From positions 1 to 64,000 of the forward strand of contig JAGDZQ010000015.1 in assembly GCA_049115715.1 (NCBI GenBank): a DNA stretch of 64,000 nt, in the 5' to 3' direction. The translations under genes and the position numbers were made by a program. Positions 36,871 through 45,990 of this stretch are shown one piece after another (position 1 is the first letter of the stretch; each line of letters begins with the position of its first letter). The DNA is from JAMZMI01 sp049115715. Its GTDB lineage: Bacteria; Bacteroidota; Bacteroidia; Cytophagales; Cyclobacteriaceae. The notes below the pieces were generated by a model. That model was given only the letters and a program-made list of their open reading frames with translations. It was not told where the DNA came from and searched no databases.

Positions 36871-37959
36871 ATGGCGATAAACGAAAAAATCAAAAAGCAT
36901 CTTTCTAAGCTCACGAGCTATCTCTTCAATTACAGAGAAGGGTACTTTGAATTCAACTACCTGGCACAGTCTCCTCAAGATATGATCGATGGTTTTGATG
37001 CTACGCTCTTCATAAAGCATAAAAGGGATATTGGGTACATGAGCAGCAAGACACCCTTTATGAATGCGGATATGATCTATCATAAGCTGGAAGATGGACT
37101 TTGGGTATGTCTATCAAGTGCAGTTTATAAAGCCAATGTCAACTACAAACGAATTGTGGATAAGAACATTCCTTCAGACTATTACTTTCTTGCATTGGAA
37201 GTGTCCCAGCGTAGAATCAAGAAGAATGACCAACTGGTTAATGGGCTGACCTATGAAAATACTTCCTGGCTGCTCTTCAAACCCGAAGTACTTAATAGTA
37301 GTTGTCACAAAAAGCATGTCATACACAAATCTTTGACCATTTTTTTCAATGATGAGTTTCTTCAGAATAAGTTATTGAAAGATCCTGTGTTAGCTAAGAG
37401 CGGACTAAAAACTTTTTTTACCTCAAATCAAAAGAGTCTCATATCACCTGAATCCGATAGAGTAGGTAGGGAAATCACCTCCGATATTAACGAGATGATG
37501 CACGGAAAGAAAGAAGGCATTCCTCCTGACGAGGAGAAGCTATCACCCCTGGTGATGAACTTATTTCGAAAATTTGCCGAGAAACTCCATTCAATGAACA
37601 TTGAGCTTTCAGGAGAAATTTCGGATAACAGCAGAAAAAAAATGTTGGAAGCGGAAAACTTTCTTATTAATAATATTGACAAACCCTTTGTCGGATTAGA
37701 TGAGCTTTCTGAAAAAATTGGGATTTCTATTAGTATGCTCAAATCTGATTTTAAAACACTCTATGGTAAGCCGGTCTATCAATACTTTAGATCCAAGCAG
37801 ATGCAATATGCCAGACATGTTTTGAGTTCTGGTAATCTCTCAGTAAAAGACCTTGGTATCAAACTAGGCTATCAGAGTCCTAGTAAATTTACTTCCGCAT
37901 TTAAGAAAGAATTCGAAATCCTTCCTTCAGAGGTTGAGGTGGTTCAAAAGGAAAAGTAA
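36871..37959 (+). CDS. AraC-family transcriptional regulator
   Basis: A 362-aa protein with a C-terminal AraC HTH domain (about residues 265-358): FVGLDELSEKIGISISMLKSDFKTLYGKPVYQYF is the first helix-turn-helix, and SVKDLGIKLGYQSPSKFTSAFKKEF the second with the conserved GYxSxSxFxxxFK pattern. The N-terminal ~250 residues contain no recognised ligand domain and are unusually basic. Target genes are unknown; it is divergent from the giant surface-protein gene (about 150 bases apart), which is one candidate target. Confidence 0.85.
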   Translation: MAINEKIKKHLSKLTSYLFNYREGYFEFNYLAQSPQDMIDGFDATLFIKHKRDIGYMSSKTPFMNADMIYHKLEDGLWVCLSSAVYKANVNYKRIVDKNIPSDYYFLALEVSQRRIKKNDQLVNGLTYENTSWLLFKPEVLNSSCHKKHVIHKSLTIFFNDEFLQNKLLKDPVLAKSGLKTFFTSNQKSLISPESDRVGREITSDINEMMHGKKEGIPPDEEKLSPLVMNLFRKFAEKLHSMNIELSGEISDNSRKKMLEAENFLINNIDKPFVGLDELSEKIGISISMLKSDFKTLYGKPVYQYFRSKQMQYARHVLSSGNLSVKDLGIKLGYQSPSKFTSAFKKEFEILPSEVEVVQKEK

Positions 37960-38072
37960 GTGATTAGTGCCATGTTTTTGAGCTATCCCAAAAAAACAAT
38001 AATCCGTTGATCCTGCGCTAAAATTGGCTTTTTGGGCTATTGTAGACTTGAGCAATCTTCTAAGTTTACAAA

Positions 38073-38756
38073 ATGTCCAAAACAGCGTCGATCATTGACA
38101 TGATTCATCTTGACACTTTGATTCTTTCAAATAAGAAAGAGCAGGGATTAACAATAGAAAAACGACTCAAAACCGTCAATCAAAACCTGATTTGTCAACA
38201 TTTATCTCTTTCTGAACTTCGAACTACGATTGACAAAAAATTCCATTACATATTTATCAATCACAAAGAAATAGAAAATCCAAGTGTTCAGGAGGTTCTT
38301 GGCAGTCGAAAAATGGCTAGTGACTCGTCCATAGTTTACTTTATAATAAAAGACTATAACAATGAAGTTGATGTTTGTTTTTTAAAACCTATCACAAGTG
38401 AGTCACTTCATGACTTATCCTCTTACTCAAGTGTTTCTCACCATAAAGACCGCATAATTATAAAAGAGAAAAACCTAACAGTAAAGTTGAATATCGAAGA
38501 TATTCTATTACTCAAATCGGATAACGTCTACACAGAGATCTTCACCCCCAACAAGAAATACATTGTTAGAAATTACATAGAAGCTTTAGTAAGGGAAATT
38601 TCTTCTCCCGACATACTTAAGATACATCGATCCTATGCAGTCAATGTAAAAAAAATAGAGGCGATTAATGGTAAATATGTGATGGTGGAAAATCAGAAGT
38701 ATCCCTTATCAAGGACATATCGAAAGAATGTGCTTGAACGCTTTAAAGAAATCTAA
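38073..38756 (+). CDS. LytTR-domain regulator with degenerate receiver
   Basis: A 227-aa protein. Residues ~130-227 are a LytTR DNA-binding domain (ILLLKSDNVYTEIFTPNKKYIVRNYIEALV; ILKIHRSYAVNVKKIEAINGKYV; YPLSRTYRKNVLERF). The first ~115 residues have the length and strand pattern of a receiver domain (HYIFINHKEIENPSVQEVL; IVYFII; VCFLKPIT) and keep the final Lys-Pro, but an Asn-His replaces the phospho-acceptor region, so phosphorylation is doubtful. No partner histidine kinase of the LytS type is adjacent. Confidence 0.85.
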   Translation: MSKTASIIDMIHLDTLILSNKKEQGLTIEKRLKTVNQNLICQHLSLSELRTTIDKKFHYIFINHKEIENPSVQEVLGSRKMASDSSIVYFIIKDYNNEVDVCFLKPITSESLHDLSSYSSVSHHKDRIIIKEKNLTVKLNIEDILLLKSDNVYTEIFTPNKKYIVRNYIEALVREISSPDILKIHRSYAVNVKKIEAINGKYVMVENQKYPLSRTYRKNVLERFKEI

Positions 38757-38817
38757 ATTGGACTTGCGATGTAGTATGGTTTGATATCAACTCAGCATAT
38801 TACAGTAACTAGGAATA

Positions 38818-40212
38818 TCAGCCCTTCCTTTCCAGCAATACCACACATTCCACATGATGCGTCTGCGGAAACATGTCTACAGGCTGTATTTTTGCCACTG
38901 TGAATGCTTCCGATAATATTTCTAAGTCTCTAGCTTGGGTTGCAGGGTTACAACTAACATAGACCAGTTTTTTAGGCTTCACTCTGTTTAGCATTTCTAC
39001 CACCTTTTGATGCATTCCGGCGCGTGGAGGATCTGTAATAATCACATCTGGTTGGCCATGTTCTTTTACAAAGTCTGCAGTAAACATATCCTTCATGTCC
39101 CCAGCGAGGAATTTCGTATTGCTGATGTCGTTTAACTCGGAGTTTTTGCGAGCATCGATTATGGCATCTTCCACAGACTCAACACCTACAACATTTTTAG
39201 CTTGCTTTGCTACAAAGTTAGCAATGGTGCCTGTACCAGTATATAAATCATAAACAATCTCATCTCCCGTTAAACCAGCAAAGTCACGAGCAATTTTATA
39301 AAGCTCGTACGCTTGTTTCGAGTTGGTTTGATAAAATGATTTCGGACCTATCCTAAATTTAAGCCCTTCCATTTCTTCTGTGATATACGCTTCCCCATGG
39401 AATAACCTGACCGGTAGGTCGTAGAATGTTTCATTACCCTTTCCATTGATCACGTACTGGAGAGACGTGATTTGAGGGATTTCATTTTTTAGAAACTCAA
39501 GTAAGCCGTTGATTTTAGAATCTTCATGAAAAAACTGAACAATCACCATCAAGTCACCTGTTGTAGCGGTTCGTATGATCAAGTTTCTTAATAACCCTTC
39601 TTGTTTTCTGATGTCATAAAAAGGCAACTCATTTTCAATCGCGTATTCTCTGACAGCAAGACGTATTTGATTCGATGGGTCTCCTTGCAGCCAGCACTTT
39701 TCTATATCCAGTATCTTGTCAAACCTTTTGGGAATATGGAAACCCAGGGCATTCCTTGAAAGGACCTCTCCGCTATCAATATCCTCTTGAGTGAGCCATC
39801 TATTATTAGAAAAGGTGAATTCCAGTTTATTTCTATAAAACTGAGTTTCTTTTGATCCCAATATGGGAAATGACTTTGGAAGCGTCATTTTAGAGATTTT
39901 CTCCAAGTTCTCCTCCACATGTATCTGCTTGTATTTTAGCTGAGCATCATAGTTGATATGCTGCCACTTACATCCTCCGCATGTTCCAAAGTGCTGGCAA
40001 AATGGTTCCGACCTTTCCTCGGATTTTTCATGAAAAGAAGTAATTGTTCCTTCGAAAAACTTTTTACGTTTTCCTGTGATTCTTATATCTACAATGTCGC
40101 CCGGCGCACCTTGATTGATGAAATATACCTTAGAGTCTTTTTTTCCAACACTCTTTCCCTCTGCTGAGATACCAATTATCTCCAGCTTTTCAATAACTTT
40201 ACTATGCTTCAT
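38818..40212 (-). CDS. rlmD: 23S rRNA (uracil-5-)-methyltransferase RlmD-like
   Basis: A 464-aa RumA/TrmA-family enzyme. It has an N-terminal TRAM domain, four Cys in CQHFGTCGGCKW plus CWLQG for a 4Fe-4S cluster, a SAM site VYDLYTGTGTIANFVA, DPPRAGMH, and the catalytic Cys in YVSCNPATQARDL. It methylates a uridine in 23S rRNA; other members of the family act on tRNA. The ATG at 40212 gives the usual start (MKHSKVIEKLEI), and a TAATTTTG box lies 9-16 bases before it; an upstream ATG at 40242 would add ten residues. It ends FPQTHHVECVVLLERKG, matching the scar at 28776. Confidence 0.88.
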   Translation of the reverse strand: MKHSKVIEKLEIIGISAEGKSVGKKDSKVYFINQGAPGDIVDIRITGKRKKFFEGTITSFHEKSEERSEPFCQHFGTCGGCKWQHINYDAQLKYKQIHVEENLEKISKMTLPKSFPILGSKETQFYRNKLEFTFSNNRWLTQEDIDSGEVLSRNALGFHIPKRFDKILDIEKCWLQGDPSNQIRLAVREYAIENELPFYDIRKQEGLLRNLIIRTATTGDLMVIVQFFHEDSKINGLLEFLKNEIPQITSLQYVINGKGNETFYDLPVRLFHGEAYITEEMEGLKFRIGPKSFYQTNSKQAYELYKIARDFAGLTGDEIVYDLYTGTGTIANFVAKQAKNVVGVESVEDAIIDARKNSELNDISNTKFLAGDMKDMFTADFVKEHGQPDVIITDPPRAGMHQKVVEMLNRVKPKKLVYVSCNPATQARDLEILSEAFTVAKIQPVDMFPQTHHVECVVLLERKG

Positions 40213-40295
40213 ACCGGGCAAAATTAAGAATTGTTTGTTCATTAAATGGGTTTATCAGCCTTTGAAAATGTCTACTTGACAATATGCCAGACTGA

Positions 40296-42893
40296 ATGAA
40301 AAAGATTCTCATCTTATTATCCTTATCTGTTGCATGGATAAGCGCAAAGTCTTTCCATATAGTTGGTGGAGAAATTGAATTTATTACAATTCGTCCTGGG
40401 TTGTATCAGGTTAACCTTATTCAATACAGAGATGAGGCTCAGGATCAGAATAATAGCATTCAGCCAAATGTTACACTTCGACTTTTCTCCAATAAGGATG
40501 ATCAGCCTGTTGGCAGTGATTTTGTGCTAGACTTTGTGGAGAATACACCTGTCTTTTATACGAACATTGCTTGTACAATTGAAGAATTAGAAACCTCAAG
40601 AGTCATTTGGAGTGCTCAGTTTGAGTTGGATCCAAGAGACTATTCAGATATTGAAGGGTACTATATTACCTGGGATCGCTGCTGTAGAAATGAAGATGTT
40701 ATTAATATTATCGGATCAGGATCAGCTGGGATGCAGTATATACTGGAAATTCCACCCTTATATAAAAACGGTAGTCCATTTGTCAATTCATCCCCTATTC
40801 TCAACAAACCGCTAAGCGATTATGCATGTGTCGGTCAGTTTTTCTATACAAGCTTTATTGGAAGAGACTTAGATGGAGACTCCTTATCTTATCGCCTTGC
40901 TACACCCTTAAACTCCAAGGGAGCAAATAGTACTTCTGCCATTCCTCCATTTGGACCGGAATCGAAACCTACCTTGCCGTTAAGATGGGCCGATGGATTT
41001 GACTTGGAGAATGCTATCCCAGGTAATCCATCACTTGGTATTAGTAGCAAGGGTTTACTTACCGTGACTCCATCTCAACCTGGTCTGTTTGTTTTTTCCG
41101 TGATCGTAGAAGAATGGAGGTTTGATGAAGACTCTGCGAAAGATATTCAAATAGGGGAGGTACAGAGAGATTTCCAAATGCTAGTTATAGACGGCTGTGG
41201 AGCACTACCACCACCTCCAGTCCTAGATGTAGTCATTCCGGACAATGCTGAATTTGATTCTGAGGTTGATACCTTAAAGTTTGGAGTCGAGGATGATAAG
41301 TGCTTTGAGTTCTTAGTGACGGGTATTGAGCAAGGGGAGAGCATTAGCTTTAGAGCTGACCCAGTCAATTTTGAAGGAGAGTTTGATGTGCTTGGAGGCA
41401 TAAACTATATAGTCGGTCCAGGAGACCAACTGTTTGTGCAATACTGTGCTCCCGAGTGTCCTCCTGTAAGAGGCAGACCATTTGTGGTTGATTTTATAGT
41501 ACAAGATGATGTGTGCCCGCTTCCCCAGTTGGATACTGTTCGTATGTCTATTCAAGTAGAGCCTCCGCCAAACTTTTTTGTCAATCTATCACCTATTCTG
41601 GGTGATCCTTTCAATGTCTCTAACGGTAATGAAATTACGCTCAACTTTGTTGCAACGGACGCAGACAATGATAGTGTCGATGTGTCTTTGCTATTCGATG
41701 ATGTCAAAGGATTAGATGAGAGGGGAATGACTTTTGAGTTGACAAAAGATGAGGCAGGGAGGGCAGAAGGTTTCTTTAATTGGAAAGTTGATTGTAATGA
41801 TTTCGATTTGAGCGATAAACAAAGCTTTAGGATCGGAATATTAGCAGAAGACGAAGATCAGTGCCAGTTGGAGAATCCTGCTATAGAGTGGGTTGACCTG
41901 AATGCGCTACTTCCTGGGAATACAGATCCTATTGTGACTTCTTCATCTTCTAACATAATAAGCAGAGTTGCTGATGAAAAAGTTGATTTTGAAATATTCG
42001 CCGATGATGAAGACAATGATTTTTTGAACCTTAGAATTGCCGGAGATGGATTTAATCCTGATGAATTTGGTGTCGAATTCGAGGAGGCATCCGGCTTTGG
42101 TTCTGTATCTGGTGCTTTCAGTTGGACACCCTTTTGTGATAGTCTTAATTTACTAGCTAAGAATCAATTCAGGTTCTTTTTCATTGCGGGTGATATAAAT
42201 GATTGCAATATTCAAAATCCTGATACACTCATAGTTGAAATTGATGTTGCACTGAGAGAGAATGCAAGACCAGAGTTTGATGAAATGGAACGTACCTATC
42301 AAGTTTTGGTCAATGAGCCATTTGAGTTACCTATTTCATCATCAGATCTAGACCCAGACAATGAGATCCGCATGCAATTTCATGAATCGTTTAGAAGACC
42401 TGTCTCTGCCTCATTGGAGTTTGAATCCGTGTCTGGATTTGAAAACGTAACTTCTACCTTGAAATGGACTCCAGAATGCCGTCTTCTACCGCCTGGTAGC
42501 AAGAGTGAGTTTTATGACCTTATATTTTTGGTTTTTGATGACAACTGTCCTATTTCAGGTTTGGATACCATGAAGCTTACCTTTGAAGTCCTCGAGACAA
42601 GAGAAGCCTTTGTTTCTTTCGATCCGCCCAATGTATTTACCCCAAATGGAGATACTTGGAATAATGTCTTTACACTAACTGATCATCTAGACACAAAGCG
42701 AAATCTCCCACCCGATAATTGCGAAGATTCCTTTGACTACATTGTTATTCAAGATCGCACCGGAAACAATGTATTCGAGAGCGCTGACAGAAACTTCAGA
42801 TGGACTGGAGATGGACATGAAGCAGGAACCTACTTCTACTTCATTCGATACACAGAGACAGAGTATAAAGGTGTGGTAACGATCCTTCGTTGA
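40296..42893 (+). CDS. Secreted protein with gliding-motility-type (T9SS type B) C-terminal domain
   Basis: A 865-aa protein with a signal peptide (MKKILILLSLSVAWISAKS). The mature N-terminus (FHIVGGEIEFITIRPGLYQVNLIQYRDEA) is the typical opening of large Bacteroidota gliding-associated proteins. The middle has repeated Ig/cadherin-like units with Cys pairs and Asp-rich loops (FVATDADNDSVDVSL, FADDEDNDFLNLRI). The C-terminal ~90 residues are the type B sorting domain (PNVFTPNGDTWNNVF ... TGDGHEAGTYFYFIRY). It should be exported by T9SS to the cell surface, as an adhesin or scaffold. Divergent from rlmD. Confidence 0.87.
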   Translation: MKKILILLSLSVAWISAKSFHIVGGEIEFITIRPGLYQVNLIQYRDEAQDQNNSIQPNVTLRLFSNKDDQPVGSDFVLDFVENTPVFYTNIACTIEELETSRVIWSAQFELDPRDYSDIEGYYITWDRCCRNEDVINIIGSGSAGMQYILEIPPLYKNGSPFVNSSPILNKPLSDYACVGQFFYTSFIGRDLDGDSLSYRLATPLNSKGANSTSAIPPFGPESKPTLPLRWADGFDLENAIPGNPSLGISSKGLLTVTPSQPGLFVFSVIVEEWRFDEDSAKDIQIGEVQRDFQMLVIDGCGALPPPPVLDVVIPDNAEFDSEVDTLKFGVEDDKCFEFLVTGIEQGESISFRADPVNFEGEFDVLGGINYIVGPGDQLFVQYCAPECPPVRGRPFVVDFIVQDDVCPLPQLDTVRMSIQVEPPPNFFVNLSPILGDPFNVSNGNEITLNFVATDADNDSVDVSLLFDDVKGLDERGMTFELTKDEAGRAEGFFNWKVDCNDFDLSDKQSFRIGILAEDEDQCQLENPAIEWVDLNALLPGNTDPIVTSSSSNIISRVADEKVDFEIFADDEDNDFLNLRIAGDGFNPDEFGVEFEEASGFGSVSGAFSWTPFCDSLNLLAKNQFRFFFIAGDINDCNIQNPDTLIVEIDVALRENARPEFDEMERTYQVLVNEPFELPISSSDLDPDNEIRMQFHESFRRPVSASLEFESVSGFENVTSTLKWTPECRLLPPGSKSEFYDLIFLVFDDNCPISGLDTMKLTFEVLETREAFVSFDPPNVFTPNGDTWNNVFTLTDHLDTKRNLPPDNCEDSFDYIVIQDRTGNNVFESADRNFRWTGDGHEAGTYFYFIRYTETEYKGVVTILR

Positions 42894-43328
42894 ATTCCTA
42901 CCTATCCCGACGAGGAACTATGAAGTCATTTCTCCTTCGTTTTAACAAATTCATAAATAATTGAATCATTGACGGTTTCATTTGTATTGAAAGGAATAAT
43001 ATTTTGTAAATCTTTCTGTTTTTTGAAAAAAATTTAACGAAAAAGCAATTTTAGGTAGTCTAATATCAAGGAACGTGATTTTTACAATCTCTCCAACTGA
43101 AAACTTAGGATAGAACTCTAAGAGATAATATTTTTAAAAAAACACGCATTTCATTATTGAAATTTCAAAATAAGTGGACATGCTCTGCTTTTTTTGGCAA
43201 TGAAACAGGGTAAAAAATGAAATCATTATTTTGCCACTCATCAAACATTCTCTTTATTTGGCGAATCAAATATGTGACGACATATTATTGACCAAAGGTT
43301 TTTTTCAACAAAATTAAATTTGAATTTT
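42894..43328. other. AT-rich intergenic region upstream of amt
   Basis: This 435-base stretch contains no gene, tRNA or repeat that I can identify. TAAATTTG at 43315-43322 fits a -7 box but is only 6 bases from the amt ATG, so it would give a leaderless transcript. I do not see a sigma-54-type site. Confidence 0.45.
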
Positions 43329-44633
43329 ATGAACATGATCACCAACCTTTTAGTGATGCCATCTGCCGAAGGAGCTGCGGAAGCAGTAGTCCAGGCTGAC
43401 GTTGCTGCAGATATTACCTTCAACCTGTTGACGGCTAATAATATCTGGATGATGCTTGCAACTGCACTTGTCTTTATAATGCACCTCGGTTTTGCGGGTG
43501 TTGAAGCAGGTTTCGGTCAGGCAAAAAACACTGTCAATATTCTTTTTAAGAATACATTGACTCCAATCATAGGTATCATTACCTATTTTATTTGCGGATT
43601 TAACTTAATGTACCCTGGATTTGAAGAGCCAGGATGGTTTGGATTTGCAGGGTTCGGAATTGGAGATTCTACTACTGCTGATGTAACTGCAGGCTATGCT
43701 AGTGCTGGTTACACATGGTGGACTGATTTTCTTTTCCAAGCAATGTTTGCTGCAACAGCCGCTACTATTGTATCTGGAGCTGTAGCTGAGCGTATTAAGT
43801 TGAGCGCGTACATGATCTTCACCTTGGTATTCGTAGGTGTTGTTTATCCAATCATCGGTAGCTGGAAATGGGGCGGTGGAGCTCTTGACGAAATGGGCTT
43901 CTATGATTTTGCAGGTTCTACACTAGTTCACTCAGTAGGTGGATGGGGTGCTCTTGCGGGTATCATGATCTTAGGCCCACGTTTAGGTAAGTACGTAGAT
44001 GGTAAAGTAATTGACAAGCCAGGATCTAGTGTTCCTTTAGCTGTAATTGGAGTATTCTTATTATGGTTAGGTTGGTTCGGATTCAACGGTGGATCTGTTC
44101 TTTCTGCAGACCCTGCATTGACTTCATTCGTACTTGTTACTACTAGTTTAGCAGCTGCTGCTGGTGGACTTGGTGGATTCTTGATGAGTTACATCGTTTT
44201 CAAGAGAATGGACTTAGGTATGGTGCTTAATGGTATCCTTGCAGGACTTGTTGGTATCACAGCTGGAGCTGACGTTATCGAGCCAAACATGGCACTTTTT
44301 GTAGGATTCGTTGCTGGTCTTATTGTAGTACTTTCTGCAATCACATTAGATAAATTCAAACTGGATGACGTAGTAGGAGCTGTTTCAGTTCACTTAGTAT
44401 GCGGTATCTGGGGAACACTTGCAGTAGGTATCTTCTCTAACAATCCTGATCACTCTTTCTTGACTCAATTAATAGGAGTTCTAATTTGCGGAGTTGCAGC
44501 ATTTGTTTCTGCTTTCATCATCTTCTATGTATTGAAAGTTACAATAGGAATCAGAGTTTCTGAAGAACACGAAAAAGAAGGATTGGATAGCCATGAGCAC
44601 GGTATCAGAGGTTATACAATCGTAACAGAATAA
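43329..44633 (+). CDS. amt: Ammonium transporter
   Basis: A 434-aa Amt/Mep/Rh-family channel. There are eleven helices. The two pore histidines are in TLVHSVGGWGALAG and AVSVHLVCGIWG, and the family motif FGFAGVEAGFGQAKNTVNI (beginning HLGFAG) is in helix 2. The first ~35 residues look like a cleavable or uncleaved signal segment. ATG at 43329 is preferred; a TTG three codons earlier is an artefact of AT-rich DNA. First gene of a nitrogen-uptake module with a porin and glutamine synthetase. No PII (glnK) gene is nearby, which is unusual for amt loci. Confidence 0.92.
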   Translation: MNMITNLLVMPSAEGAAEAVVQADVAADITFNLLTANNIWMMLATALVFIMHLGFAGVEAGFGQAKNTVNILFKNTLTPIIGIITYFICGFNLMYPGFEEPGWFGFAGFGIGDSTTADVTAGYASAGYTWWTDFLFQAMFAATAATIVSGAVAERIKLSAYMIFTLVFVGVVYPIIGSWKWGGGALDEMGFYDFAGSTLVHSVGGWGALAGIMILGPRLGKYVDGKVIDKPGSSVPLAVIGVFLLWLGWFGFNGGSVLSADPALTSFVLVTTSLAAAAGGLGGFLMSYIVFKRMDLGMVLNGILAGLVGITAGADVIEPNMALFVGFVAGLIVVLSAITLDKFKLDDVVGAVSVHLVCGIWGTLAVGIFSNNPDHSFLTQLIGVLICGVAAFVSAFIIFYVLKVTIGIRVSEEHEKEGLDSHEHGIRGYTIVTE

Positions 44634-44657
44634 TTATCAAAAACTCAAAATAAAAAA

Positions 44658-44697
44658 GGCCTCTGATCGAAAAGATTCGAGCTTTAGATCAGAGGCC
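44658..44697 (+). terminator. Hairpin after amt
   Basis: Perfect 11-base arms GGCCTCTGATC and GATCAGAGGCC around an 18-base loop. It is followed by a weak T/A run only, so it may be an attenuator or an RNA-stabilising end between amt and the porin gene. Confidence 0.6.
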
Positions 44698-44736
44698 ATT
44701 TAATAATCAACACAATAATTCAATCAATAAATGCTT

Positions 44737-45762
44737 ATGAAAAATTTTACAAATTTGATTAAAACATCTGTAGTTGCTTTAGCTCTATTAGTAGCGGGAA
44801 CAGCTACAGCGCAAGAGCTTACTATTAGTGGATCAGTAGATGCTTATTACAGAGCAAACTTGAATGCTCCAAATACTGGAATTGATACAGATGCTGATGG
44901 AGAAGTTGATACATACGTTGCTCCAGGTACATCTTTCGCTAACCAGCCAGGTTTTGCGTTAGGGATGGCAAACATCATTCTGGGAGTTGAAGGTGAAAAA
45001 TCAGGTTTCGTTGCTGATTTAGTATTCGGCCCAAGAGGAACTGACGCTGTTTTTGCTTCTACTACTGCAAGCTCTAGCATCGTTAATCAGCTATACGCAT
45101 ACTGGAACGTAAGTGAGTCAGTTACTTTGACAATGGGAAATTTTAATACTTTCTTAGGTTACGAAGTGATTTCTCCAACAGCTAACTACAACTACTCTAC
45201 TTCATACATGTTCTCTTACGGACCGTTCTCTCATAGTGGTGTTAAGGCGGATATTGCAATAGGAGATGCTAGCTTAATGTTAGGTATATTGAACCCAACA
45301 GATTTCACGGATTTCAATCCAGATGGTCAGTATTTACTTGGAGCTCAATTAGGTGTTGCGGGTCAGTACTTAAACGTTTTGGCTGGAGATGATTATTTCC
45401 AAATTGACTTCACTGGAGGGTTCGATCTTTCTGATGCTACTTTCTTAGGAATCAATGCTACTTATAACAATGATCTTTTCCTAGGAGCTGCTCTTTATCT
45501 TCAGCAGTCTCTTTCCGATGACTTTTCTCTAGGTATCAGAGGAGAGTATTTTCAGGATAGCGGTCTTGGATTGTTCACAAAAGACGAAAGTATAATTGAT
45601 CTTACTTTGTCTGCTAACTATTCTGTTGGTGCATTGACAATCATTCCAGAATTTAGAGTAGATCTTGCTTCAGAAGATGTTTTCTTAGAAAGCACAAACG
45701 ACTTTACTCAAGTTGGAGGTACGTTAGCTTCTTTCGTATTGGGAGCTGTTTACAGCTTCTAA
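44737..45762 (+). CDS. OmpL-like outer-membrane porin (BBP2 family)
   Basis: A 341-aa outer-membrane beta-barrel. The signal peptide ends ATAQ, after which ELTISGSVDAYYRANLNAP starts the barrel, and the C-terminus is aromatic (FVLGAVYSF) as required for BAM recognition. The strand pattern and length match the putative beta-barrel porin-2 (OmpL-like) family found next to amt genes. It probably lets ammonium or small solutes cross the outer membrane. An ATG two codons upstream is equally possible. A strong terminator follows the gene. Confidence 0.82.
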   Translation: MKNFTNLIKTSVVALALLVAGTATAQELTISGSVDAYYRANLNAPNTGIDTDADGEVDTYVAPGTSFANQPGFALGMANIILGVEGEKSGFVADLVFGPRGTDAVFASTTASSSIVNQLYAYWNVSESVTLTMGNFNTFLGYEVISPTANYNYSTSYMFSYGPFSHSGVKADIAIGDASLMLGILNPTDFTDFNPDGQYLLGAQLGVAGQYLNVLAGDDYFQIDFTGGFDLSDATFLGINATYNNDLFLGAALYLQQSLSDDFSLGIRGEYFQDSGLGLFTKDESIIDLTLSANYSVGALTIIPEFRVDLASEDVFLESTNDFTQVGGTLASFVLGAVYSF

Positions 45763-45783
45763 GTTGAAGTCTTACAAATTCTT

Positions 45784-45827
45784 ATAACAACAAAGTCCAT
45801 TCAAAATTGAGTGGACTTTGTTGTTAT
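45784..45827 (+). terminator. Strong terminator after the porin gene
   Basis: The 21-base arms (45784-45804 and 45807-45827) pair along their whole length with a single G-U. The core is CAAAGTCCA...GTGGACTTTG, with TTGTTGTTAT as the tail. Confidence 0.8.
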
Positions 45828-45934
45828 CAATGAAATGCTATTTTATTTATGAAAATGGCAATCTTATCAAAAAAAGTCAGTGTAAAATTTATTTATTTGC
45901 TCTTTTTTTTGAAAATTACAGTTTAGAAGAAATT

Positions 45935-45954
45935 GACTCAATTGTGAATGAGTC
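45935..45954. promoter_or_regulatory. Dyad upstream of glutamine synthetase
   Basis: GACTCA (45935-45940) and TGAGTC (45949-45954) form a perfect 6-base inverted repeat with an 8-base spacer, 37 bases before the start codon. It may be a regulator site; nothing else supports this. Confidence 0.3.
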
Positions 45955-45990
45955 GTCAGTTTAAATCACAAAAAATATAAACCAAAAACA

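Noticed and set aside
28776..38822. Complete mobile element between the rlmD scar and rlmD
   Set aside because: No integrase, relaxase or transposase is encoded in the interval, and the two rlmD ends differ too much for simple attachment-site duplicates. Kept only as an alternative reading.
42894..43328. Sigma-54 promoter before amt
   Set aside because: No TGGCAC-N5-TTGC-like sequence is present; only AT-rich DNA.
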